Shown here: piece by piece, positions 1 to 7,400 of the stretch | Numbering within the stretch: position 1 is the first letter of the stretch | How the letters are laid out: the number at the start of each line of letters is the position of its first letter | Source of the DNA: Oscillatoriales cyanobacterium | GTDB lineage: Bacteria > Cyanobacteriota > Cyanobacteriia > Cyanobacteriales > Microcoleaceae | Length of the DNA stretch: 64,000 nt | NCBI GenBank assembly: GCA_004292955.1 | Contig: RDXX01000035.1 | Span: 36,694-100,693, forward strand | Reading direction: 5' to 3' | Notes under the pieces: model-generated | What the model was told of the DNA's origin: nothing | The model's database searches: none | Seen by the model: only the letters and a program-made list of their open reading frames with translations | Translations under genes and position numbers: made by a program

Positions 1-294
1 TCCGGTGGTATCCACATCTGGCACATGCCAGCCTTGGTTGAAATCTTCGGCGACGACTCCTGCTTGCAGTTCGGCGGCGGCACCTTGGGCCACCCTTGGG
101 GTAACGCACCTGGTGCAGCAGCTAACCGCGTTGCATTGGAAGCTTGCGTTCAAGCTCGTAACGAAGGCCGCAACTTGATGCGCGAAGGCGGAGACATCAT
201 TCGCGAAGCTTGCAAATGGAGCCCTGAATTGGCTGTTGCTTGCGAACTCTGGAAAGAAATCAAGTTTGAGTTCGAGGCAATGGATACCGTTTGA
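1..294 (+). CDS. rbcL: RuBisCO large subunit, C-terminal part (5' end outside window)
   Basis: The reading frame is open from base 1 and ends with TGA at 292-294, giving about 97 C-terminal residues. The translation contains [19 protein letters not shown] and [10 protein letters not shown], the conserved C-terminal part of form I RuBisCO large subunits, including the Gly-rich phosphate-binding loop of the barrel. The enzyme fixes CO2 onto ribulose-1,5-bisphosphate in the carboxysome. It is followed by rbcX and rbcS in the usual cyanobacterial order. The start lies upstream of the window. Confidence 0.97.
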   Translation, partial: SGGIHIWHMPALVEIFGDDSCLQFGGGTLGHPWGNAPGAAANRVALEACVQARNEGRNLMREGGDIIREACKWSPELAVACELWKEIKFEFEAMDTV

Positions 295-429
295 TGATTT
301 TTGGTTAGAGATTTTAAGTTTTAGGTCGCAAACTTGCTGTTAAGTCTTTATCTTTGAAGAAGATTTACAAGTAAGTTTGCATCCAAAATCTAAAATTCAA
401 AACCTAAAATTTGAGGGAGCTGGGGTCAA

Positions 430-843
430 ATGGATCTCAAACAAGTTGCGAAAGACACCGCTAAGGTGCTGGCAAGTTACCTAACCTATCAATCCGTGCG
501 GATTGTTGTAGCTCAGTTGAGCGAAACCAATCCTCCTCTGGCAATCTGGCTGAATGACTTTTCCACCAAGGGCAAAATCCAAGATGGAGAAGCTTACATT
601 GAGGAACTGCTGAGGGAAAATCAAGATTTAGGATTTCGGATCATGACGGTGCGAGAATATCTGGCGCACGATGTGACGGAATTTTTGCCAGAAATGGTTT
701 GTACTGGCATTCAACAGGCGAATATGGAACACAGACGCCAGCATTTGGAGCGAATTACGCAGCTTAATTGGTCTGTGGCTAGCAGCAATCCTGAAACATC
801 CTCAATAGATTCTGAACCGAATCTGGATAATTTGTCGAGTTAA
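430..843 (+). CDS. rbcX: RuBisCO assembly chaperone RbcX
   Basis: 137 residues, the usual RbcX length (about 130-145). The N-terminus [20 protein letters not shown] and the body [15 protein letters not shown] match the all-helical RbcX dimer that clamps the RbcL C-terminal peptide during holoenzyme assembly. The gene sits between rbcL and rbcS. The purine-rich stretch GAGGGAG lies about 12 bases upstream of the ATG. The last 25 residues are polar and poorly conserved, as is common in RbcX. Confidence 0.95.
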   Translation: MDLKQVAKDTAKVLASYLTYQSVRIVVAQLSETNPPLAIWLNDFSTKGKIQDGEAYIEELLRENQDLGFRIMTVREYLAHDVTEFLPEMVCTGIQQANMEHRRQHLERITQLNWSVASSNPETSSIDSEPNLDNLSS

Positions 844-889
844 TCGATCGCACTTGGCGAATCGAACACACACCTTAGAGATACAAAAA

Positions 890-1225
890 ATGAAGACTTT
901 ACCTAAAGAGCGTCGTTACGAAACTCTGTCATATTTGCCCCCGCTGACAGACGCCCAAATTGCCAAGCAACTGCAATACATCTTGGATCAAGGCTATATT
1001 CCCGGCGTAGAATTCAACGAAACCTCTGCCGCTGAAATGCGCTACTGGACATTGTGGAAGTTGCCTTTGTTTGGTGCTCGCAGCGTCCAAGAAATCATGA
1101 CTGAAGTTCAAGCTTGCCGCTCTGAAAACCCCACCTGCTACATCCGCGTCATGGGTTTTGACAACGTGAAGCAGTGCCAAGTGCTGAGCTTCATCGTGCA
1201 CAAGCCTAACACCAGAGGCTACTAA
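890..1225 (+). CDS. rbcS: RuBisCO small subunit
   Basis: 111 residues starting [18 protein letters not shown], the standard N-terminus of cyanobacterial RbcS. The frame is open further upstream to a TTG at 854, but the ATG at 890 gives the conserved N-terminus and is preferred. Small-subunit motifs [11 protein letters not shown] and [10 protein letters not shown] are present. It is the last gene of rbcL-rbcX-rbcS and is followed within 50 bases by a clear rho-independent terminator. Confidence 0.96.
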   Translation: MKTLPKERRYETLSYLPPLTDAQIAKQLQYILDQGYIPGVEFNETSAAEMRYWTLWKLPLFGARSVQEIMTEVQACRSENPTCYIRVMGFDNVKQCQVLSFIVHKPNTRGY

Positions 1226-1268
1226 GCTTTAACAACTCTATTTTGTAGAGAAAAAGCTAGCTAAAAAT

Positions 1269-1304
1269 TGAGGCGTGGGAATTCTCCCCGCCTCATTTTT
1301 TTGT
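1269..1304 (+). terminator. rho-independent terminator of the rbcLXS operon
   Basis: TGAGGCG (1269-1275) pairs with CGCCTCA (1289-1295). An inner GGGA/TCCC extension and a 4-base loop complete the hairpin, which is followed directly by a run of T. It lies 44 bases after the rbcS stop. Confidence 0.85.
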
Positions 1305-1315
1305 GCAGAAGACTC

Positions 1316-1331
1316 GGCGGTTGAAACCGCC
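1316..1331. repeat. short palindrome GGCGGTTGAAACCGCC
   Basis: Perfect 7-bp inverted repeat with a 2-base loop just after the rbcS terminator. A related GCCG/TTTCA string follows near 1355. It looks like one of the small interspersed palindromes of this genome; no function can be seen. Confidence 0.5.
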
Positions 1332-1375
1332 TCTGTACATATAAAAGCTGCTTCCGCCGTTTCAAGATTGGATTG

Positions 1376-2011
1376 TTAGAGCTTGCAAATAGCTTTGAAC
1401 ACTTGCAGCAACACAACTGAAGATTCTGGTTCCATCAGATTTAGCAAAGGCATTAACTGATAGGTGGGCGGATTTCCACGACGGATATTGACAAACTGAT
1501 ATTCCATTCCATTGGTTGTCAAACCCCAGATTGCGTCTTGATATTTTAAATTTTGATAAGCATAGGTAAGCAATTGGGATAAACCCATAAATGCGTTGAT
1601 TCCTGAATTTTTAGTTTCAATCACTAAAACCCAAAAAGATGTTTCACTTCTTAATGATTTTAATTTATTGACTGCCAAAATATCAAACCGCCCTTTAATG
1701 ATTATGTCTTCATCTTCAATGCTAATTTCGGCAATGTCTTGTTCTAGACTAATTTTAATAGGTGGGCGGTAGAAGCCAGCTAATCGCATTAAGGGAAAAG
1801 TAGTCAGAGCTTGTACCAATCCTTCAGAAACGCGATCGGTAGAGATGTAGTCATCGAAGTCATCCCGGATTTGTATAAGTTCCTGCTGTTCGTGTTCTGT
1901 TATATCTTCAAGGGATAACAGCGAGGTAAATGAGCTGTTGTAGTGCTTTTGTAAGCCGAAAAGACGGTGGACTTCTCCTAATGTTAAGTTTTTGGCATTA
2001 ATAACTGTCAT
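1376..2011 (-). CDS. PD-(D/E)XK nuclease-like protein of unknown role
   Basis: 211 residues. The motif series RFDILAVN then FWVLVIETKNSG fits the D...ExK core of the PD-(D/E)XK fold as found in N-terminal domains of restriction-enzyme R subunits and related cyanobacterial proteins, and the following QLLTYAYQNL helix also fits. No methylase or specificity subunit lies nearby, so a restriction role is not supported. The frame extends 37 codons further upstream, but that part is translated repeat sequence (2064-2160). I therefore chose the ATG at 2011, which gives MTVINAKNLTLGEVHRLFGL. Family assignment is by motif only. Confidence 0.65.
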   Translation of the reverse strand: MTVINAKNLTLGEVHRLFGLQKHYNSSFTSLLSLEDITEHEQQELIQIRDDFDDYISTDRVSEGLVQALTTFPLMRLAGFYRPPIKISLEQDIAEISIEDEDIIIKGRFDILAVNKLKSLRSETSFWVLVIETKNSGINAFMGLSQLLTYAYQNLKYQDAIWGLTTNGMEYQFVNIRRGNPPTYQLMPLLNLMEPESSVVLLQVFKAICKL

Positions 2012-2063
2012 AATCTTCAAACAAATTAAGTCTCTATTGTAATTATAACATATGCACAAAACT

Positions 2064-2160
2064 AGGTTTGTAGTAAGGACTTCAGTCCTTAAAACCGAGG
2101 CTGAAAGGACTAAAGTCCTCACTACGAACTTGAAAGGACTAAAGTCCTCACTACGAACCT
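2064..2160. repeat. interspersed palindromic repeat, AAGGACTTnAGTCCTT family
   Basis: An AGGTTTGTAGTAAGGACTTC half on the left is answered by two inverted copies ending GTCCTCACTACGAACCT on the right. The same family recurs at 9521-9694 and, with GCGGACT as core, at 61221-61277. The right edge merges with the stop codon of the small gene at 2159-2392. Confidence 0.8.
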
Positions 2161-2392
2161 AATCTATCTGCTCCACTACAACTCCATCAACTATTTCATA
2201 ACCCCAGCTAGAATTTCTGGCTGCAAGTTGTTTAGCCATGTCGTATTCGCCCAAAATACAAAGCTCTATTAACTGCTGAAAACCTGAATTTTTCTCGCGC
2301 TGCAATCTTTCCTGACGCAGCTTTTCTCTTTCTGGATTAGAAGGATTTGGGCGCTCACTTCCCAGCGGATTGATATCGCTAATTCGTTTCAT
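2159..2392 (-). CDS. small hypothetical protein with WGYEI-VDG-VVE tail
   Basis: 77 residues, highly charged in the first half (PEREKLRQERLQREK, a probable helix). It ends LAARNSSWGYEIVDGVVVEQ, which closely matches the end of the 407-residue protein encoded just upstream (IAANPEWGYEILDGEIVESI). The start ATG is 10 bases after the upstream stop with TGAGGC as a likely ribosome site, so the two genes are probably co-transcribed. The TAG stop lies at the junction with the repeat at 2064-2160. Function unknown. Confidence 0.6.
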   Translation of the reverse strand: MKRISDINPLGSERPNPSNPEREKLRQERLQREKNSGFQQLIELCILGEYDMAKQLAARNSSWGYEIVDGVVVEQID

Positions 2393-2402
2393 TTTAGCCT
2401 CA

Positions 2403-3626
2403 TTAAAAAGGGATAGATTCTACAATTTCACCGTCAAGAATTTCATAGCCCCATTCTGGATTAGCAGCAATTTGTTTTTCAACTATACTTCGACCGAGAG
2501 AAGTTTGGTAAGCTTTTTGTAAAAACGAAATACTCGGGATTTCGTCTGTAGTTGGTGGCTGTTGTTGTTCGATTTTTGGCGGTTCAGGAATTGGTTCAGA
2601 TGTGGATTGATTCAGGGCAAATTGCGGCGCGATCGCCCCTAATTTATTCATCACGCTTTCTTTGGTAATTTGCGGTCTTTCGTTGAAGGAAGACGGTAAA
2701 TATGCGGTTTCTACCCCTTGGTTTTTGGCTTTGAGCGCATCGTCCGCAATTCGATCGCACTTTCGCAAAAAACCCTCCCACAAATCCTTCCCCAAAACCG
2801 GGTTTCTCAAATCAGCGCGGGCTTTAGATACCGCTGCTTCCAGCGGTTCGCCCTTGTGCACGTAATACTGAATTCGCTCCTCCTCAAACGCCGGATAAGG
2901 CACTTCCGGCTCAATTTCCCACTCCCGCTTAACTTTCTGACTTTCTCCTAAAGGAATTCCGGCGATAAACTCGTCCCAAAAAGTCGAAGTTAAGCCCTTT
3001 GTCATGCTATCAATAATTTTAAAAGCCCATCCCGAAGGATTGCCAAACCATAAGTTATGCTGTCTGGCATATTCTTCTAAAGCTCGCTGAAAGTTATGCA
3101 GTTCTTCTTGGGAATTCCAAGGCCCGCTAAATCGGTAATTTGGATTGACTGCAACCGCTATTTGCTGGCGGGGTTGCCCGAAAAATTTGTCAGTTTTAAC
3201 TGCACGCTCTGGGGGGTAAGTTTCGGTGAATATTTCTAGAGGAAGATTGTTGTTTTCGCGGCTTGTTTGTGTTATGCTATCGCCGGAAGTAGGTGTCAAC
3301 AAGTTATTAAATTTTTCCTCGAAGGCGTCAATATCCGCCCAGAGTTCGAGAGTGTCGGTGTTGGGATTTGTGGATTTTGCTTTCAGGAGCGATCGCACTT
3401 TCAGCAGCCGTATCGCTAATTCCTGTTCTTCGCGATTTAAACCAGTAGCTTTTTCAATTTCGCTGCTGTTAGTTTTCACCCATTCGCCCGAGTTAGACTG
3501 TTGTGTTTGCCATTGCAACAATTGGCACAGAAAAATGCTCGCCGCGACTCCGCCAGTAATTTTGCCTAGTGTCGGATAGTAGATGGCGGGATTTCCGAGA
3601 TTTCCTAAAAATATTCCTATTTTCAT
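2403..3626 (-). CDS. phage-replication-like winged-helix protein
   Basis: 407 residues. The N-terminal 110 residues (NPAIYYPTLGKITGGVAASI, then EWVKTNSSEIEKATGLNREE) resemble winged-helix DNA-binding domains of phage-type replication or DnaD-like proteins, in which an 'IxYYPxLaxitGs' opening and a 'tGLtrreQe' recognition region are typical. The middle is low complexity. A C-terminal WGYEILDGEIVE motif is shared with the downstream 77-residue protein. No other phage genes are visible, so this may be a domesticated or stranded replication-like gene. TAGGAA lies about 10 bases before the ATG. The assignment rests on pattern resemblance. Confidence 0.55.
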   Translation of the reverse strand: MKIGIFLGNLGNPAIYYPTLGKITGGVAASIFLCQLLQWQTQQSNSGEWVKTNSSEIEKATGLNREEQELAIRLLKVRSLLKAKSTNPNTDTLELWADIDAFEEKFNNLLTPTSGDSITQTSRENNNLPLEIFTETYPPERAVKTDKFFGQPRQQIAVAVNPNYRFSGPWNSQEELHNFQRALEEYARQHNLWFGNPSGWAFKIIDSMTKGLTSTFWDEFIAGIPLGESQKVKREWEIEPEVPYPAFEEERIQYYVHKGEPLEAAVSKARADLRNPVLGKDLWEGFLRKCDRIADDALKAKNQGVETAYLPSSFNERPQITKESVMNKLGAIAPQFALNQSTSEPIPEPPKIEQQQPPTTDEIPSISFLQKAYQTSLGRSIVEKQIAANPEWGYEILDGEIVESIPF

Positions 3627-3643
3627 GTTTGATATTCCTAATT

Positions 3644-3706
3644 CCCTTAAATTGTAGGGTGCGCCATCAGCACCTTACCCTTAAATTGTAGGGTGCGCCA
3701 TCAGCG
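3644..3706. repeat. two tandem copies of a TTGTAGGGTGCGCCATCAG repeat
   Basis: CCCTTAAATTGTAGGGTGCG followed by CCATCAGC starts at 3644 and again at 3678, a 34-bp period, in the leader of the preceding reverse gene. The TTGTAGGGTGCG core is the same as at the edges of the 19804-20117 array. Confidence 0.7.
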
Positions 3707-3880
3707 CCGAGATCTCCACTAAAGTAGCATCAAAAAACTTAAGATTTTCTTTAAGCTTCTGTCTATTCCTGACTGAATGGAGTTTCTAGAGGAAAGACGG
3801 GGATCGCTTGTGCGATCGCCTGATTGACAGAACCGAGTTAAACGTAATAATAAATTATTTACTGTACATTTCCCCCCAAA

Positions 3881-4147
3881 ATGAATCCAGAACGTCAAGA
3901 GGCTTATTTGAACTTGATCGAGCGAGTGCTTACCTGTCCCAACGGTCAAGAACCAGAGGTTTTAAGTTCCTGTTCCGATTTAATAGATGCGGGATTTGTG
4001 CAGATGCTAATCCAGATATCAGCTTCAATGGCCCGGGAAGGTGACGAAGATACTGCTAATTTTTTAGTGCAACTTGCTCGCTTGCTGGGGAAATCTTTGG
4101 GTTTGTCACCGGATGTCGTGCCCGCTAGCTACAGCCGCGCACAGTGA
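3881..4147 (+). CDS. orphan N-terminal domain of the cyanobacterial TPR/CHAT type
   Basis: 88 residues: MNPERQEAYLNLIERVLTCP, then SSCSDLIDAGFVQMLIQISA and ANFLVQLARLLGKSLGLSP. This all-helical segment is well known as the opening of long cyanobacterial proteins that continue into TPR repeats, CHAT protease-like domains or other effectors. Here it stops after 88 residues and no continuation is visible downstream in any frame. It could be a truncated remnant or a stand-alone adaptor carrying only the interaction domain. An ATG follows a weak purine stretch. Confidence 0.6.
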   Translation: MNPERQEAYLNLIERVLTCPNGQEPEVLSSCSDLIDAGFVQMLIQISASMAREGDEDTANFLVQLARLLGKSLGLSPDVVPASYSRAQ

Positions 4148-4242
4148 TAGATAAAAGTACGCGCAGCGTAGCTATCCCCTACGCAATCCCCTCGTTGTAT
4201 CATGTTTTGGGAAATCGGGGAATCTTAACTCCATCGATACCT

Positions 4243-4617
4243 TTACAACTGATATTCAAGAGGCTCGCAAAAATCATTTACCCCAGTTTTAAATACATAA
4301 ATAATCACCGATGTCACCAAAATCTGCGGGCAAGTTTTGGCAGCAACTAAATCTCTAAAAGCAGCATTCAATTGTCCGTTTATCAACTCTTCTTTTACCT
4401 CAGATTTGCAAATAGCAACGCGGCATCTTTTTGCCAATCCATCCAACCAGTTTTCAGAGATATTCGGTTCTTGTCCAGCTTGAATTGCTAGAGAAATAGC
4501 TGCATCTTCGATGTTGCCTTCACAATCTTCGATTTCGTCTAGGGCTTTGAGGGCTGCGGGATATTCCGCTAATTGCGATCGAAATTGGGCAATTTCTTGT
4601 GAGGTAATAATCACCAT
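4243..4617 (-). CDS. conserved hypothetical cyanobacterial protein
   Basis: 124 residues, mostly helical: the N-terminus (ITSQEIAQFRSQLAEYPAAL) is followed by LDEIEDCEGNIEDAAISLAI and a C-terminal hydrophobic stretch ILVTSVIIYVF. No catalytic motif is visible. The coding-like composition and single long frame support a real gene. Function unknown. Confidence 0.55.
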   Translation of the reverse strand: MVIITSQEIAQFRSQLAEYPAALKALDEIEDCEGNIEDAAISLAIQAGQEPNISENWLDGLAKRCRVAICKSEVKEELINGQLNAAFRDLVAAKTCPQILVTSVIIYVFKTGVNDFCEPLEYQL

Positions 4618-4906
4618 AAGATTTTCTTGTGTTTTCGGCTCGCGGATATGTTTAGCAGTTAAAGTTGGTATTATAGCATTTTTTGGTTGAGGTTGGGATT
4701 GCGCGATCGAACTTAATTACATTTGCAATTAATTGTTGCCACTTCGCAATAGCCCGCCTGGAGGTTAAATCCTCATCTAAAAGCAGAAGTCAGGGCGATG
4801 AAGCCTGATGTTAAAATTGATTAGTTTCCTCTGTAATTGCGAAGTTTGTGAATTAATCGCAGACTTTAGCTGATAAATATGTCATTGACAAAAGAGTGAC
4901 TGAATA

Positions 4907-5404
4907 TCAAGACTGCAACCACTTCATAAACTTATCCGTCGCAGTGCCGATAGACTCTCCCACCTGTTTCTTCAAACGCCACCGCCCAAAAGCTTGTTCG
5001 TAATCTTCCCCTTCAGTTTGATAAACATTCCAAGCATTCAGCGACAATCCCAATCCCCAGGTTAGTAAAATGAAGAGTGACCAAGAAAGCTCGTGGGATC
5101 CTGCTAGATTAAACAAAACTAAAAAAGTATTGACAATGCCGTATTTTGTCAAGTTTTTTCGCAATTTGCCGCGACGGTAAGAGTTAAAAACCAGCTTTTC
5201 CTGAAATTCACCTCTAGTGGCTAACCATTGCTGTTCCGCCGCCACGATATCCTGTTCGGAAATGCCTAATTCCGCCCCAATCTCGAAAAGCTGCACTCGG
5301 GAAAGTTCGCCGTCATCTTGTCGCCGTGCGATCGCAAGCTGTAAAATACCTTGGGCATCCTCAGCACCGTAAATTTGATTTATTTGACTGTCATTGGTCG
5401 CCAT
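4907..5404 (-). CDS. 2TM domain-containing protein
   Basis: 165 residues. The N-terminal half (about 1-75) is soluble and helical (DGELSRVQLFEIGAELGIS), similar to the region often placed before 2TM domains in cyanobacteria. Two hydrophobic segments follow, around residues 86-103 (YGIVNTFLVLFNLAG) and 108-124 (LFILLTWGLGLSLNAW), then the amphipathic tail. This matches the '2TM' family, in which a short soluble region precedes a membrane hairpin. Role unknown. TAGGAAA lies upstream of the ATG. Confidence 0.7.
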   Translation of the reverse strand: MATNDSQINQIYGAEDAQGILQLAIARRQDDGELSRVQLFEIGAELGISEQDIVAAEQQWLATRGEFQEKLVFNSYRRGKLRKNLTKYGIVNTFLVLFNLAGSHELSWSLFILLTWGLGLSLNAWNVYQTEGEDYEQAFGRWRLKKQVGESIGTATDKFMKWLQS

Positions 5405-5520
5405 ATAATAAGTTTCCTATAATTCCTGATATCCTTTCTATGATAGAGACAAGCGCTGTTAAACGGTAGGTGGTGCCATTGGCGGATTTCAACACCCGGA
5501 AACTGCCGAAAGTCGATCGA

Positions 5521-5658
5521 ACGGGCAAGATGCCCATTCCACAAGATAATTGATTAGTTGTGGAACAGGCATCTTGCCTGTTGCTGCTGTATTGTGGAAC
5601 AGGCATCTTGCCTGTTGCTGCTGTATTGTGGAACAGGCATCTTGCCTGTTGCTGCTAT
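5521..5658. repeat. tandem palindromic repeats, GGCAAGATGCC family
   Basis: Three direct copies of a 34-bp unit beginning TGTGGAACAGGCATCTTGCC start at 5559, 5593 and 5627. They are preceded by an inverted relative (ACGGGCAAGATGCCCATTCC, 5521-5540). The family is also at 25039-25103, 29512-29567 and 36045-36319. Frames running through it give runs such as GILPV and RQDACST, which are not genes. Confidence 0.85.
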
Positions 5659-5675
5659 TGTGGAAAATATCAATT

Positions 5676-7274
5676 CTAACCCAAAGTATACATCCAGCCA
5701 TCCCGGGCGCAAATCCTCACAAGCCCATCCCAAACAACAGGTGTCGCCTCAAACGATAAACCCGGCTTAAATCTACCCGATTCTTTTACCTTCAAACGGT
5801 AAAACTCGCCCTTAGCATTTTTCAAAGCATTCTTATCCCCCGACTTCGCTCGTTCCCACTTCAACTCAAACAAATAAACACCATTATATCCCGCACTAAT
5901 TAGTTTATTGCCATCAGTAAATATCGGAGTAGAAATCGAAGAACCAATCTCCTTTTTAAACACGATTACCGGAGTATCGTAAGACTGATTTCGCCAAGGT
6001 ACAGCATTCTTTTTACCTGTAATCGTATCTTGGGAACCGATGTACAAATTGCCATCGATCGCATTTGTGGCAAATAGCGCTGGAAATCCCCCAGGATTGT
6101 ACTCATCATTCAACGCCACCGAACCGATTATTCCGCCTTCCCAGCCTGAAAGTCGGCGATTTCCGGTTGGCAAAAACCATTCGACGCTGGCATTCGGTTC
6201 TTTGTTCGGATTTAGTTTGAGGACTCCGCCGTTACCTGCAATGTATTGTTTTTCGATCGCACAAAACAGTTTCCCCGATTTAGATATTACAGCACTTCCA
6301 TCAATATCTGAACCAGTATAGAAATCCCATACTATCTTTTTTGTTTTAATACTTATCCCATAAATATGTCCAGAACCCGCAGCTATAAACAGTCTATCTT
6401 TGAGCCGAGAAGGTGATGATTCTGCTACCAAGTTACCGCCGTGCTTGCTGATATCTCCTGGCGCATAAAGCTGTACTTCCGACAAGATCTGCGGTTGCTT
6501 AATTCCTTGTTTAACTTTAGCTTTGCTGGCAGAACTATTGATAAAATAGCCGATCGCATTTTCCCCCGCATTGAACAACAGGCCATCGCCCAGATACAAA
6601 GCACTGCTATCGTTATCCTGACTGTAGCTGGGCGTTCTCCGGATGTCCAACTTCCACAGTTCCTTACCGGTTCTAAAAGATATTGCCCTAAAACTCGGGA
6701 CAAGATTTTTGCCACCACCGCCACTGCGGCTGCCTTGCAAAATCACAATTCTGTTTTCGGCGTTGGCTGTTTTGTCGATATAAATTGTTGAACTTCCTTT
6801 AATTATATCATCAAATTCATAGCGCCAAACTTCTTTATTTGTCGCCATGTCTATTTTGTGCAAATAGTGGTCAAAAGCACCTATAATTAAATAAGTTTTA
6901 TCCCGATCTCTGGTAATTGTTGGCTGTCCAGTCCAACCGGCACCACTCCAAACTTGAGATTGCCTTCCCAAAAAAGTCCGGCCGCTTCCTAGCTCAAATT
7001 TCTTGATTAACTTCAAGCCTTTGGGGACACCTCTACCGTAAAACCTGCGCTGGTCATTTCCCAAAAAAGTCGGTACGAATAATTCTACTTCTTGAACTAA
7101 TTTTTTTGCCTGTTTTTTGGAGTCACTATTGCTTTTTAATAGAGGCTTGTTAGATGGTTCTGCTTTTTCAGATGGTTCGGATTGGCACTGTTTGAGAATG
7201 ACAGGAGGAACTACAACACTCAACAAAAAATGTCCGAGCCGTTGATTGAAATTTCGACGAGATGATAAACTCAT
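5676..7274 (-). CDS. PQQ-like beta-propeller repeat protein, probably exported
   Basis: 532 residues. The N-terminus has basic residues (RRNFNQR) and a hydrophobic stretch (HFLLSVVVPPVIL) ending near a Cys, which suggests a signal or lipoprotein anchor although the lipobox is not canonical. Blade-like repeats follow: LIIGAFDHYLHKIDMATNKE, RAISFRTGKELWKLDIR, IYGISIKTKKIVWDF, LYIGSQDTITGKK and GVYLFELKWE. These are typical of PQQ-type (BamB-like) propellers, with aromatic-rich GxxxAxDxxTGKxxW motifs. PQQ-binding enzyme residues are not evident, so a scaffold or binding role is more likely than a dehydrogenase. The stop lies 17 bases from the repeat array at 5521-5658. Confidence 0.75.
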   Translation of the reverse strand: MSLSSRRNFNQRLGHFLLSVVVPPVILKQCQSEPSEKAEPSNKPLLKSNSDSKKQAKKLVQEVELFVPTFLGNDQRRFYGRGVPKGLKLIKKFELGSGRTFLGRQSQVWSGAGWTGQPTITRDRDKTYLIIGAFDHYLHKIDMATNKEVWRYEFDDIIKGSSTIYIDKTANAENRIVILQGSRSGGGGKNLVPSFRAISFRTGKELWKLDIRRTPSYSQDNDSSALYLGDGLLFNAGENAIGYFINSSASKAKVKQGIKQPQILSEVQLYAPGDISKHGGNLVAESSPSRLKDRLFIAAGSGHIYGISIKTKKIVWDFYTGSDIDGSAVISKSGKLFCAIEKQYIAGNGGVLKLNPNKEPNASVEWFLPTGNRRLSGWEGGIIGSVALNDEYNPGGFPALFATNAIDGNLYIGSQDTITGKKNAVPWRNQSYDTPVIVFKKEIGSSISTPIFTDGNKLISAGYNGVYLFELKWERAKSGDKNALKNAKGEFYRLKVKESGRFKPGLSFEATPVVWDGLVRICARDGWMYTLG

Positions 7275-7400
7275 TTTATATCGAGATAATCAGTAATAAT
7301 ATTAAAACATGATTGTCGCCAAAACTTAACTAAAACATCTCACGCTAAACTGCTAAATAACTGACAAACTTACTCAGCACAAGTTAAATTATCTTTGATT

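Noticed and set aside
1376..3626. Restriction-modification system
   Set aside because: One nuclease-like fold is present but no methylase or specificity subunit in reach; a system cannot be claimed.
5489..5770. Cys/Leu-rich frames through the 34-bp repeats on both strands
   Set aside because: They are translations of the palindromic GGCAAGATGCC repeats (GILPV, RQDACST strings) and overlap each other on opposite strands.
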